Source of the DNA: Odobenus rosmarus divergens
Taxonomy: Eukaryota; Chordata; Mammalia; Carnivora; Odobenidae
Reading direction: 5' to 3'
Length of the DNA: 64,000 bases
NCBI RefSeq assembly: GCF_000321225.1
Contig: NW_004450483.1
Span: 905,194 to 969,193 of the forward strand
The position numbers and the translations under genes were made by a program. Every line of letters starts with the position of its first letter. Within the stretch, counting starts at the first letter, position 1. This document shows positions 11,282 through 22,597 of this stretch, piece after piece. The notes beneath the pieces are model-generated. The model saw only the letters and a list, made by a program, of their open reading frames with translations, was not told the origin of the DNA and made no database searches.

Positions 11282-11789
11282 AGTATTTGCATGACTTTTA
11301 AGGTTTGAAAGCCACTAAACTAGATGACCACGGTAACCATGCTCATGGCACTCTGGACTCATACAGTCTCCACGAAATGGGTTTTGTTGCCATATACACT
11401 TAGAAAAGACCCCTGGACAAATCAGGCTATTGACAACTCACAGTACTTGAGTATGCTAACAGATACACTGGCAAATGTTTAATAATGTCTCTCTGGGGGA
11501 CAGGATGGGGAAGCCCAAAGTTGTAGTGTTTGCTGATCTCCATGGTGTAAATTCTCCCAACACAGCCAACTTTAAGTTATCAATATGAAGTCAGCTGCAG
11601 AGCTGGGGAGAGATGCACTTAAGAGGCTCCAGAGCTGGCTTTGGCACATCATTGGTTACAAAGTTCCAGTTGATGACCCCACTGTCTTCCCTTTTCGAGT
11701 TTAGAACCAACTGAGATACAGACTCAGGAGACAGATGGAGGCTACGGTGTTAATCTTGTTATGATCAGAGCTAGTGAGACATGATAGGT

Positions 11790-12155
11790 TGGGTTATTGT
11801 TAGGATACCTGCCTGCTCTTATTCTACAGGAGGCATATTCTTCCCTCTTCCACTGATTCGGGGCTCAGTCAGGTGACTTGCTTCCTGTTCCAAGCCAAGA
11901 CCTTAAGAGGCCTCCTACATTTTTGTTTGCCCTTGGGTACTTGTGCCTTCACCAGTAGATGTCCAAGCAAGGCTCTGGCTGGCTCCAGGGGAGGGGGCCC
12001 AGGAGTGGAGCTGAGCTGCGTCGGTGAGCCCAGCCGAGGTAAGTCCCCCTGGGCTGATGCGCAGACTTCTGAGCTAAGTGACTGCTTGTTTTATGCTTCG
12101 GGGCTTTTGTGGGTTTTGTTAGACAGCATTTTTGGGCCATGGTTAGCTTATTCAG
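11790..12155 (+). mobile_element. Probable 5' LTR of a MaLR (ERVL-MaLR) element
   Basis: It has the MaLR LTR block 'ggtgacttgcttcctgttcc', followed by a degenerate body. At its right end is the LTR-internal junction motif 'cagaaattggtac' (about 12151-12163), which in these elements marks the start of the internal region. It shares order and motifs with the LTR at 13430-13810. It is non-coding and strongly diverged. Confidence 0.55.
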
Positions 12156-13425
12156 AAATTGGTACGTAAATGGGAGACTGCTGTAACCAAGTCCAAAAAT
12201 ATGCAGCGTAGGTTTGGAACTGGACAGTGCGGAAATTTAGAAGAGGTTGGAAAAATGGCCAGAAAAATGGTGACCTGGGTGCCATGTGGTGAAGCGATAT
12301 TTGGTAAGATTATTGCCTATGCTAGTTTGGGAGGGAGAAAACGTTCCTGTGAATTTGTGGAATTTGGCAGGCTGGTTTCCAGGCAGAAGATTGTAAACAT
12401 GAGCTTTTTTGAGCTGTAAATGATAAGGTACTACAAGTGAAAGATGGGTTCAGAACGGCACTGGCCAGTTTAAAGCAGGATTTGAAAAATGAAGTTATTT
12501 CTCATCTACAGTCTCTCCAGCCACTAAGAGACCTTCAGCTTCAGATTTGGCTTGGGGGTGGGGGCAGATACAGAATCCTGGCACTTCCAGTGAAGGACAG
12601 CCTCAGAGTAAAGACAAAGTCAAGGATGTGCCCTTGATTCTAATGCTCTTTGTTTTTACAGTCCTGGAAAGGAATAAGGTGGTTCTAGAATAGCCTTTCA
12701 GTCAGGGCATGGCCCCACATAGTATGGTGTGAGGTCCCAGTCACCAAACATAGGACGAGGCGTGTCACTGAAGGGACGTGGGTGAGGCTTTTGGCACAGA
12801 GTGGACTGGAATCAAATATGCAGAAAACCCACAACGGGTTTGAGAGAGCTGAGTGGGCAAATGCATGGCCTAAAGGAGATGGAAGGGGCTGGAAACGTAA
12901 AGGACCGCAGGCTCCTAACTTCCTGCAGGCAGAAAGAGGTTGAAGAGTTACTGCGCTCTCATGGAGGGCATGCTTCTCAATGCCCTCTCCAGAAGCTGAA
13001 GGGTTGAGTCAAAGGGAAGATCGCCCCAGTGGAGGAAGCCAGAGCCATGGAGCACAATGGACTGGGGAGCCATTCAAGGAAATTCCACTTGCTCGGCAGA
13101 GTTTCAGATACAGTGGCCCAATGACCCAGATAGGAGTGGTAATCGCAGCGAATCTAACTCTGTGCCACCGCTGTTATGTTGTGAGTGCACAAATGCATGG
13201 TGGGCTGAGAGCTTCTTTCTAGTTCCTAAGTCTCTGGGTCAAGAAGAGCCCCATCCACAACAGATGTAGATCACAAGATCCTTGGCTTTGAGCCTGACAA
13301 TCGAGTGCACAGACTTCTGGGGGTCTGGGGTGAGTATATTCTACATGTGGGAGGGACATGCATCGCAGTCTTTATGAGGGCAGACTGTGGTGGATTATAG
13401 ATTGTTGAGAAATATTTACTCTCTC
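12156..13425 (+). mobile_element. Probable MaLR internal region (non-coding relic)
   Basis: Immediately right of the 5' LTR is the pattern 'ctgtaaccaagtcc ... gtttggaactgg', typical of MaLR internal starts. About 1.3 kb of long-range similarity in order follows up to the second LTR. No intact reading frame is present; every frame is broken by stops and indels. Confidence 0.5.
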
Positions 13426-13429
13426 CCTC

Positions 13430-13810
13430 TCCCTTCCATTGGAGGAAAGCACTTTCCGACGTCACCGATGATGGGTTTGGCCACGTGAGTTGCTTTGGCC
13501 AGAAGAATGAGGTGTTCCATGGTTTTGAGTGGACACCTAAAGAGGACCTCATTTTTCTGTTTTCTCTTGTGCTTGAGCTGTCACCATGAGAAGGCAATGG
13601 CCAGGTCAGCATCCTGGCCGTGGGAGCAAGAGGAGAGTCACTGCTCCAGCCCAGCTGACCGGATTAGCAGCCCCCAGAGATGCCCTGCCCAGCCCAACCT
13701 GGATCAGCTAACCCTCAGTTGGCCCAGATTCAGAAGTTCAGTAGAGGTTTATCGTGCTGAAGCTTCATGGATATTGGTACGCAGCATGACTGTGGCCGTG
13801 GTTAGCTGAT
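13430..13810 (+). mobile_element. Probable 3' LTR of the MaLR element
   Basis: Motifs appear in the expected order: 'gtgagttgctttggcc' (about 13486), 'gctgtcaccatgagaa' (about 13578) and an end near 'ggttagctgatg' (about 13800). With 11790-12155 it makes an LTR-internal-LTR arrangement, rare for MaLRs, most of which survive as solo LTRs. Confidence 0.6.
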
Positions 13811-15055
13811 GGGGGCATGGGGCCAGGATGGGCTTCTTAATACCGTGACTCATCAAGTCTCAGGGAGCACTGAAAAATTTGTGGCCTCCCTCTGCCCCCA
13901 AAGCAGGGCAGAGCTGCTTCCAGAGACTTACCATGTGGTGAGGCAGAGGAGGAACAACGCCTGAAGATAAGCTTTGAAGGAGGCAGACATAGGGCGCCGG
14001 CAGCTAGGCTCGGTTCCTCCTCCTGAGGGTGCCATCAGCTAAGTGAGTCTTCCTCACTGAGGAGTGAGGCCCCGAAGTGTGACTTCTGCTGTAAGTCTTT
14101 CCAGCAGGAAACTATGGCCAGACACACAGGGAAGACTTTGGGGTGCCCTGCAGAAAGGAAACCTGCTGCTAAGTTCTGTTTTCCCTGGGGGTTTCTTACG
14201 TTCCTCAGTCCACTTGGTCACCCGCTGCAGAGCCGAATGCCTTCTCCATGGCTTTGGCCCCGGACACTCTGAGGCAGGTGCCAAGGTTTTTCTCATGGAG
14301 AGGAGGGCGTTCAGGGGCCCAGGGTGCCTGGCCCTACAGAAGGGGACTTCTACCCCCTCCAACACAGTCTTAGGCCCTCCCCTCTATTCTCCTGTCCCAG
14401 AAACCATCTCAGTCTGTGTGTCCTACTCACTGGCCCCCTGAGGTTCCGTGTAGCAGCCTGATCACTGCTAATGGCTGACTGCTGGCTTGTTAGACCTGGG
14501 CGCTCCCTGTGTACTTGCCAGGGCCACCTCCTAGGGCTCAGAGTTAACAGCTCGTGGCCGCTCCCCATGGGCCCCTCCGCCCCAGGCTGGCTGCTGGGGA
14601 TCAGGCAGCTCCATCTGGCTGTCCTTTCTCCTTTTGCCAGCACCAGAGCACAGGGGTCCATCTTCTCCCCTGACCTCCACCCTGACTTAAGAGTGCTCAT
14701 CAAATTACCCATCAGAGAGGGGATCCTGACCCGAGGACTGCTTTGGGACGAGTGCTTGGGAATATACCTGGGTCTGGTACACAAGGTTCTCGACAAACCA
14801 ACTTAGATGTTCAGATCAGCTCGCCGGGAACAACCGCCAGATATTCACCGTAAATCGTCAAACCCTGCCTGCCCCTCGCCCCCAGAGACAACAAACAAAC
14901 AGCCAGTAAATGCCTCAGCATTAAACATTTCTCGGCAAAGGCGGGACAGTCAATTTTGACACTGTTGTGAAAAAATACAGCCTAGTTTCTGTTCAAATGC
15001 ACCAAATTTACTGCTCAGGTTCTCATTAACTACTATCAAGGATTGAAGCAGATAG
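13811..15055. other. 3' flank of GLI2, no gene seen
   Basis: Short opposing ORFs at 14064-14806 have no recognised similarity or codon signal. The stretch about 14900-15050 is AT-balanced unique sequence just past the GLI2 poly(A) site. Confidence 0.5.
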
Positions 15056-15061
15056 ACAAAA

Positions 15062-16864
15062 TAAATTATGAAAAAATTACTTTTTTAATGTACAAAAAGA
15101 CTTATTTACAAGTTGAGCATGTCATCTCAATTCATAGCATGTAGAAAAAGCTAAATATTTTGGAGATATAAATTTGGCTGGCTGATTCACCTACAGTATT
15201 TCCAGGGATGACGCCTTCTGTACAGACTATACAAAGGCTGGGAATGGCTGGCGAAATCCTAGCGCAGGGAACGAATGAATACCGCCACAGAGCCCAGACC
15301 CTCGGAGGCGTCCCAGGGCTGTTATCTGGCATTGGCTTTGTCTTTGGACCCTAACAAAGCATCTGATGTTCTGGGATGCGGAGGGCCCAGGTAAGGTTTT
15401 GGCCCTGTCCTGGTTGAGGCTAGGGTCACAGTACCAGGCTCATCGTGGTGCGGTTGGTTTTGGCAAGGTCGCCACAAATTCAATGCTGGGAACGTGTGCG
15501 GTGTGTGTACGTGTGTGTGGTGGGGAGGAGGCATCAAGTCACCCGACAGTATGTTCAGGAGCGATGTCTTCTGATGCCAGTTCCAAATTCCATTTCCAGG
15601 TGGGGCTGGGTCACACCGAACAGGAAAATTCAGTGATGGTCCCTCAAGAGTCCCAAGAATCAACCCCGTCACCCTCCCACCCCCACCAAAAACACCATGC
15701 AGGTCATTGTACTTTGCAGAATGAGCAGGAAGACCGAGGGAAGGGAATCCAGAAGGTCCCGGGACTGCATGCTGTGTCTCGGCCCAGACCACTGGTCTGC
15801 GGGTGAGCAGACAACACAGCCCGGGGGGGAGCCCGGGCAGAGGCTGCTGTCAAGTCCTGGGCTTTTCCATGGTAAAGTGGGTGGACAGTGCACTGGAGAA
15901 ACAGAATTGGGTAAACATACGACTTCCTCTTCTTACGGGTGGTCTCCAGGGGGGCCTGAGGCTGGGTCCCTGGTGCTCTCCCAATTTCTCGAGGCCCTGT
16001 GCCAGGCTTTGGCTCACCTGGGTCCATCCCTCACCCACAGCAGCTCCAGCAGCCCCGAGGTATTTAGAAGTTAAGTGTTCTTTCCAGGAAAGGCTACATT
16101 CAACATGCATGAGCACTGTAAACACGGTCTGGAGAAGTCAGGGCAGCTTCTGGGCTTGCCCCAAGGACTACAATTTTTCTTTTCTTCTCTGGCAATCCTT
16201 CCATACTTTATCCATTCATATGCACTTGGACAGCCTGCCAGTGGCAAACTCGGCTTTGTGGGGGCAGACGTGCCGGCGCTACCAAACCTGGAATCAGGAT
16301 GTGCTTCCAAATCATCCAGGTAAAAATCTTTTTTCTTCCTCTGCGGCACGGGGGATGTTAGAGGCCTCAAGAAGTAAGCTTCATAGAAGAATTCTTCTAC
16401 CTCACAGGTACGGGAATGAGAAGCTTATTTTCCTGGATTAGAATATCCAGTATGGCTTTCAGATTCAAACCCAAATGTGGTTCCGTCTACCTTCTTTCCT
16501 CGTGTACTTGAAAAGCCTTTGGCCAACGGGATCCCTCATTAGCCAAATGACAGAGGCGAAGACGCTAGAACAACTTGGTCCTATAAACACCAAAGCCTGG
16601 GAAGCACTGTGCAAACGAGTTTTTCATTTCTACCTTGCCTTTCCCATTGAGACTTTTTTCAGTGTTCTGAAAAATAACCCAAAAGAAGACCAGACAGGAT
16701 GCACACAAACCTGCCCTTAAAGCATTTGTGGTCTGAACTGACCACTGGCAACACTCCCTCAGACCTAGTTAATACTTTTTTGGAAAAAGACAAAATTGAC
16801 GGAAGCCCCACGCTCTGGGAAATGATGCCTCCTCTGAGTTCACTGAGCGCCAGGAGCTGGGGCC
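15062..16864 (-). other. GLI2: GLI2 3'UTR
   Basis: This is the sequence after the TAA stop (16865-16867) down to the candidate cleavage site. It is about 1.8 kb, free of SINE and LINE insertions, with AT-rich blocks near 16170-16210 and 16600-16680. The left end is set by the ATTAAA motif and is inferred, not proven. Several chance ORFs on both strands (for example 15803-16441 plus) fall in it and I consider them non-coding. Confidence 0.6.
15084..15089 (-). terminator. GLI2: Candidate GLI2 polyadenylation signal ATTAAA
   Basis: On the minus strand the hexamer ATTAAA is followed within about 30 bases by A/T-rich and then T/G-rich sequence ('ttattttgtct'), the layout of a mammalian poly(A) site. 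I saw no canonical AATAAA on the minus strand between here and the stop codon. Confidence 0.5.
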
Positions 16865-19323
16865 TTAGGTCATCATGTTCAGGAACTTGCTCTCCTCGGC
16901 CAGGCTGGTGAGCATGGAGCTCATGTCCCCAACAGCCATGTTGCTGATGCCCGTGGGGATGGAGGGCAGAGTCAGGGAGTTCCGGGGGGTGGTGAGGCAG
17001 GAGGAGCTCTGGGAGAGGCTGTGGAGGAGGCTGGGACTCAGGGCACCCGAGAGCAGGCTCGAGTGATCGCCATCATCCATGATGGCATCGAAATCTATCT
17101 GGGGGGCCTCCAGGAGCTGGGAGTCCACAGTGCTGGACACCTGGTTGACCCCGGGCGAGGGCAACGGCTGGGGCTGGATGCTGTCCGGGCAGGCCTGTGG
17201 CTGCGGTGGCTGGGGCCGCATGACCTGGCAGCCCAAGTGGTTCTCCAGGCCTCCATTCTGTTCGTACATGTGGATCTGGCCGTAGTAGTAGAGCATGCTG
17301 TGGTCCTGGGCCCCGGCCGTGTCCTGTGGGGGTGGCTGAGGAGGCCGGGACACCATGTTGCCCATCGCTCCTTTGGGCCCATCTGCCATCTCCTGGTTGG
17401 CTGACACAGCAGCCATGGCATGGCTGGTGGCCCTGGCATAGGCCAGCTGCAGCCCAGCCCGCACCCCTCGGTGGCAACCAGCAGGGCTGGGCTCAGCGGG
17501 TGGCCGGGGTTGCACCAGGCCAAAGCTGGATCCAGCCACCCCCACGGCGCCCTGCTGGGGCTCCATGAAGCCAGGTTGCTGGGAAGGCAGAAGGTTGGGG
17601 CCCTGGCGGTAGCCCTCCTGGCTCATGGGGGTCACCAGGTGATGGCTCTGTTGTGGGTAGCTCTGGGTAGAGTGAAGGGGTGGCATCCCAGCCACGGCGG
17701 AATTGGGGATTCCGAGTTCCCTGCGGTTGCCTCCCATCATGGCGGCTTCGGGAGCAACTTCCATTTGCTGGGGGAGCCCCAGGTGGACTGGCTTGGCTGC
17801 CATGTTGCTGCAGGATGGGGGGTACTGGTTCAGGGCCCCACCCATGGTACTGGGGCTCAGCTGGGGGTGGGCTTGCCCATAGCTGGTGTGGGGGCTCCCG
17901 GTGGTCGTCATATTGGGACACTGCCCACCTGTCCCGGGCTGCCGCAGCTGCTGCATATAATTTATCCGAGGCATGGAGGGGCCGCCCCCGCAGGGCTGAA
18001 AGTGTGCCTGCTGGGCGGTGTCCAGGGCCCCGGGGCTCAGCGGCAGACCTTGTGGACTATAGCCTGGGTACTGGCCGAAGGCCGGCTTCTGCTGCGCCAC
18101 AGCCAGGTTGCCCTGCGGAAAGGGTGAAGGCTTCCCCTGGCTGGCCAGGGTGTCCATGGTGCCGGAGCTCACCTCATTCCACTGCACCGGCATGCTGTTT
18201 TTGTTCAGGCTGGGGGGAGCCGCGTAGCCCAGCGGGCAGCCTCCCAGCACCGGGGCGGCGGGGCCCACGTTGGAGTCCGCGGCCACCGTCCTGCGCTGGC
18301 CGTGCAGCCCCGGGCTGGGCAGTTTGGGGTTCTCAGAGAAGCAGGTGCTTTCCGGGGGATAGGCCTGCGGGGGGCTGTCGTCCAGGGTCCCGCCGGCATG
18401 AGCCTTGATGTACTGCACCACGTCGTCGGGCAGCACGAGGTCGTCGTCGGGCAGCACGAGGCCGATCTCGGGCCCCGCGCCGTCCGCCCCCGCCACCAAG
18501 GCCTCCATGGCCACGTGCTCGCTGATGCTGGGCGGCCGGGGCGAGTAGGCGCCGCGGGCCAGGCCGCCGTCGGCGCTCGCGAGGCCGGGCAGGCGGAGGC
18601 CTCGCCTGTCGGCGCAGGGCGGCAGCGGGGTCGGGTTCACGTCGTGGGCGCTGTGGAAGCGCTGCACCCGCGGGGCGGCCAGGGCGTCGGGCCGCCTCAC
18701 CGGGTCGCTGGCCCGCCGCGCCCCGCCGCCAGGCGCCTCGTGGGGGAAGGCGGGCGCGGGCCCCGCGTGGCCGTGGGCCGGCCCGTCGCTGCCCCGCCGC
18801 GGCCCCAGAGGGCGCGGGCAGGGGACGGGCGGCGCCAGCCTGGTCCGCAGGCTCGCTCGCTCCAAGCCGGGCAGCGGGGTCGGGGGCGGCCCGCCGGTGG
18901 CCGCGGCGTACTTGGCCCGCAGGCTGTACTGCTGCGCCGGCGTGAGGCTGAGCGGCCCCGCGCCGCCGCCGCCGCCGCCGCCGCCGCTGCACTGGCTGGC
19001 CTCGCTCGAGCGCCGCGACGCGTCGGTGGAGATCGGGTCGTAGGAGTCGGCCGAGCTGGCGTTGTGGGGGCGGCCGGCCCCAAGGGGTGACGCCTCGCTG
19101 GAGCGGCGGCTGGAGAAGTAGGGGGAGATGCCCGAGGAGCGGCGGCTCACGGTGTAGGCAGAGCTGACCGTGCTGGTGGAGCTGTCGCGGCGCTCCTGCA
19201 GGTGGCTCAGCATGGTGACCTCGCTCGCGGACAGCTCGGACAGCCGCGGGTTGGGCAGTAGCCCCGCCGGCCCGCCGCCCCCGCCGCAGCCGCCGCCGCC
19301 GCCGAAGTTTTCCAGGATGGAGC
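16865..19323 (-). CDS. GLI2: GLI2 terminal coding exon (activation domain)
   Basis: The acceptor is cccgcag|GC at 19323/19324; the first two bases complete a Gly codon. The exon adds 818 residues and stops with TAA at 16865-16867. It begins with SILENF, a Gly-rich run, then LLPNPRLSELSASEV. Next come the clustered basic-Ser sites (RRDSST, SRRSSG, SRRSSE, SRRSSE) that in GLI2 are phosphorylated by PKA, then GSK3 and CK1, and a DSYDPIS segment of the kind bound by beta-TrCP for processing or degradation. The long Pro/Gln/Ser-rich remainder is the transactivation region. It ends with the acidic DFDAIMDDGDHSSL motif and the conserved C-terminus ESKFLNMMT. Compared with human GLI2 it has longer Gly runs and lacks about nine residues after TRLA. 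The 5' half is CpG-rich. Confidence 0.97.
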
Positions 19324-19330
19324 CTGCGGG
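18200..19330. promoter_or_regulatory. CpG-dense block inside the GLI2 terminal exon
   Basis: By eye, CpG density over about 18200-19330 is far above the surrounding introns, with GGC/GCC runs. This is an intragenic CpG island by appearance; promoter activity is not shown. It also explains the long spurious ORFs in other frames and on the plus strand here. Confidence 0.6.
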
Positions 19331-19494
19331 AAAGGAGAGGGGTCAGCGGCCGCGGACAGGGCGCGGCTGCTCTGCCTTTGACCGAGCTGAGCCTGCGGCT
19401 GCTGGACCCTCCTACCAGGCCCCGCACACAGCAGGCGCTCAACCAGTGACTTCTAAATGAAAGGAGGGAAGGGGGGACAGCAAGTGAATAAATG

Positions 19495-19640
19495 ATGGCC
19501 CAGTGGGAGTCGGGAGGCCTGATTCCAATCTTAGCTGCCACTGCTTGGCCGGCCTTGAATTCTCATTCTGTCGGAGCCTTAGTTTCTCCAGCTGTAGATA
19601 AAATGGGCCTCTCCGCAAGAGGTGGTTATTGAGAGCCAGG
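19495..19640 (+). repeat. MIR SINE fossil
   Basis: The MIR order is visible: 'ggcctgattccaatcttagc', a 'ctgccactgcttggcc' block, then 'gtttctccagctgtag'. Confidence 0.55.
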
Positions 19641-20384
19641 GAGGAGGAGCCCGGGAGGGCCCTGGCCACTGCCTCCCTGCACCTTCACCATCTGGGCCTG
19701 GCTGTGGCCAGGCTGGCTCCCCAGGGTCTGGGTTTATAGGCAGCCCCCTGAGATGCACACCCATGGAAGGGAGTGTAGGCGCCAGAATGTGGGGAGGGGC
19801 GGGCAGAGAAGTGTGCGGCCACGCAGACCCCACGACAGCTGATGTCACAGGGAGCTCTGGGCCTTGAACGGCCTTACACTCCTGCCGTGATCAGTCACCG
19901 GATGGGGGCCACCCCGGGAAGGGGTGACCTCGGGTAAGGCAGCTGTCTGCAACCCAGGCGATTTCTGTATGAGGCGGAGAGGGGAAAGCCATTTGCCTGC
20001 AATTCCCGCAACAGCTGGGGCAACAAAGCCTCCCTCCGAGGGAGACCTGGGTGGTGCATCTCAGTGTCCACCACACGGGCTGTGGGCCCAGCTCACTGCC
20101 CGGCCCAGAGTCGGCTCTCAGGAAATGCTCCTGAGGACACCATGCAGCTCAAAGCCTGGCCAGCATGTCCCGAGGCTGTCTCGTGCATAAAGTCCTCCCT
20201 GTTCTTCCCCAGCTGATATGCTGTCTCCCTCCTCTGCCCAGCTCCAGCCCGAGCTCTGTCCTCGCTCCCCGGCTCCTCCCCCGGTCCAGTGTGCATCTCC
20301 TGGCATGGCCTTCTAACCACAGGGACTGGGATTACAGTGCTCTCCTCCCTAGGGCCTTTGCCACAGCGCCCAGAGCTGAAGCAT

Positions 20385-20560
20385 GGTGTAGCTGAAAAAG
20401 CACGGGCTTGGAGCCACCTGGGCCTGGGCGGAGTCTCACTCAGCTCTGCCACTGAGCTGAGTGGGGCACTTTCACCTCTCTAAGCCTCATTTTCCTTATC
20501 TATGCAATGGGCTGGGAAGATCTATCCTATTGTGGGCAACCGGTGAGATGGCACATGGCG
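20385..20560 (+). repeat. MIR SINE fossil
   Basis: The MIR order is visible: 'ctcagctctgccactgagct', 'cacctctctaagcctcattt', then 'tctatgcaatggg'. Confidence 0.65.
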
Positions 20561-20639
20561 CTCAGTGGAGGTGAACCTAGTGGGTGCTTACCACAGGCCC
20601 TGTCCCGCCCCTGCCTGCACGCTCGGGCTCGCCACTCAC

Positions 20640-20976
20640 CACTTCCCGGGAGGGGAGGCAGCTTGGTGCTCCGGGTGTGCGGAGCCGGCCCGGCCCAAGA
20701 GCAGGAATCCTTGAGTGACTTGAGCTTCTCCTTCTTGAGCTGCTCCAACCGGTGCATGGCGGTCATATGTTTGCGCAGCTGCAGGCCACCAGCAGAGGGA
20801 GCGGCCAGGGCTGAGGCATCGGCCCCCGGGGGCGTGTCATCCAGAGCCGTCAGGTCTCCCAGGCTCCCGGGCCCTGTCCCCGGCATCTCCACGCCACTGT
20901 CATTGTTGGGGGCACTGCCCAGGGGAGAGGGCTCACTGCTGCAGGACGACTGGGCCCCGGGGCTGGACTGACACAG
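20640..20976 (-). CDS. GLI2: GLI2 coding exon (linker between zinc fingers and C-terminal region)
   Basis: The acceptor is cctatag|CTG at 20976/20977 and the donor AGTG|gtgagtg at 20639/20640. It encodes 112 residues plus one base of a Gly codon, from LCQSSPGAQSS to LPPLPGS. It includes the Ser-rich start, the acidic segment NNDSGVEMPG, a Pro/Ala linker and the basic LEQLKKEKLKSLKDSCSW segment. Sequence is almost unchanged from human GLI2. It lies in the region between DNA-binding domain and phosphodegron. Confidence 0.97.
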
Positions 20977-22597
20977 CTATAGGGGGTGTGGTGAGAAGGC
21001 ACAGGGTCAGAGGGTGTGAGAAACCCCCTGGCCCTGTGCCCCTGCCCGCACACATGCTATGCCCTTGCACACCCGGGAAGGAGGCTGCCATGCAGAGGAG
21101 CTTCTGAGCATCACTGTCTACAGCAGGTGGCCCAGTCACCTCACTTCTCTGAACCTCAGTTTCCCCAACTAGAAGATGCACCTGAGCTGCCTCTGGGACA
21201 GTGTCAGTGGCTAGATGGAAAGCCTCCGGTAAGGCAGAAGGTGCCCGGGGAATGGACAGCCCCACATTATGCTGCTTCCTGCCGCTCAGTTCCCCCAGCC
21301 AGCGTCTGGGCCAGAGCTCCTTTTCAGCGTGCGGGGACACTTTGAGTCTGTGCCCCACAGAGGCAGCCACGGCTGCATGAAGTTGACATCAAAGAGGGCG
21401 GCTCAACGTTCCCAACAGCAGGGACGTGCCATGTAATGAAGCAAGACACAGTGGAGATCTGCTGACCTGGTGCCTTCTCAACAGGCCAGAGGCAGGTTGT
21501 CAGAAAGGCCAGGAAGACCAGGGAGGGTGGACCTGCTGGATGCAAGCCCTTGCCTGAAGGGCCACCCCAAACCCATCCCCATTCTGGGTCGAAACGGAGG
21601 GAGGCAGGGAGTTCATGGCTCGTGTGTACAATGCAGGACTCCACACAACCTGGGCTGCCTTGACTGGGACCTGGCATCTGAGCGCGGCTGAGGGTCACTT
21701 CAGATACAGCCCCTGTGGGCTCCTTCCCAGGCCACATGGTGTGGGACTTTTCCAGACTTTTCTGGAATTTTCAGTGCCAATGCTTCCTTCTGCCCGTGGC
21801 ATGACCTGCATTTCTCACGTTGGCACCAACCCTCCGTCGGCTGGTCCTTCCCTCCTCTGTGCCCTGAACTCACGCCTCCACTCAGCCCTGTCCCTCGTGG
21901 AGGCTTGGTCCCCACAGTTCGCTCCTGTATCTGCCAGCTTCACTCCTGCCCCACCAGCCTGTATCTGTCCCAGGGGTTCTGCCTGCAGTGCCTGGTGCCT
22001 ACTGATCCAAACCCACTTTACCGGGCTCCCAAGGGGCCTGGACTGACACGTCAGTCTGCACCCAGGCAGCAGGCCTGGACCAGCACCCCAGCCCGCCCTC
22101 AGCGCGCCAGCCCGCCCACACCCCGGCCGGGCTTCTCTGCTCACCTCAGTACCGTCTATCCTTAGGGGAGGTACAGTCGAGAAAAAGAGGCGGAGACAAA
22201 GAACAGGTGGTTAGAACAAAAGGAGTGGAGGCCAAGGGGCAAGGACGCAGAGACAGGACAGAGGGGAGGGGACCAACACTAGCGCTCGGGTGCTGCTTGG
22301 AAAGGCAGACCCCAGGAACCACCCACAAACTGATCGCGTGGGGGCAGGCATCCCCACGGCCCATGGCCCTGCCCAGAAGAATGGGACCTGGCACAAGACA
22401 GGTTCTATGAGAGGCCCAAGGTCGTGAAGGGAGGGAAGTCGAGCTGGAGAGAGGAAGACATCATCGTGCGCTTGCGGGGGGACCCCGAGGCAGAGCCCCC
22501 AGCTGCAGTCGGGGCTCTGGGCCCTCATGCTGCTGGGCCTGATCTCCTGGGGGTTGGGAGGCATGCACTGGGGCCTCCACTGCCCAGCTCTGCTTAC
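20977..22597. other. GLI2: GLI2 intron
   Basis: Donor gtaagca at the right and acceptor cctatag at the left. It is GC-rich, with short chance ORFs on both strands and no recognised repeat of note. Confidence 0.8.

Larger units (their letters stand above)
19324..20639. other. GLI2: GLI2 intron (last)
   Basis: It has minus-strand donor gtgagtg at its right end and acceptor cccgcag at its left. It contains MIR fossils at about 19495-19640 and 20385-20560. Nothing else is recognised. Confidence 0.85.

Noticed and set aside
14064..14806. Overlapping ORFs of 100-150 codons on both strands in the GLI2 3' flank
   Set aside because: No recognised similarity, no codon bias, and both strands are equally open.
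18302..19090. 262-codon plus-strand ORF
   Set aside because: It is the antisense shadow of GC-rich GLI2 coding sequence; its composition explains the lack of stops.
18333..19541. 402-codon minus-strand ORF overlapping the GLI2 terminal exon in another frame
   Set aside because: It is a GC-rich shadow of the GLI2 frame, running through the splice acceptor into the intron. The GLI2 frame matches a known protein throughout.
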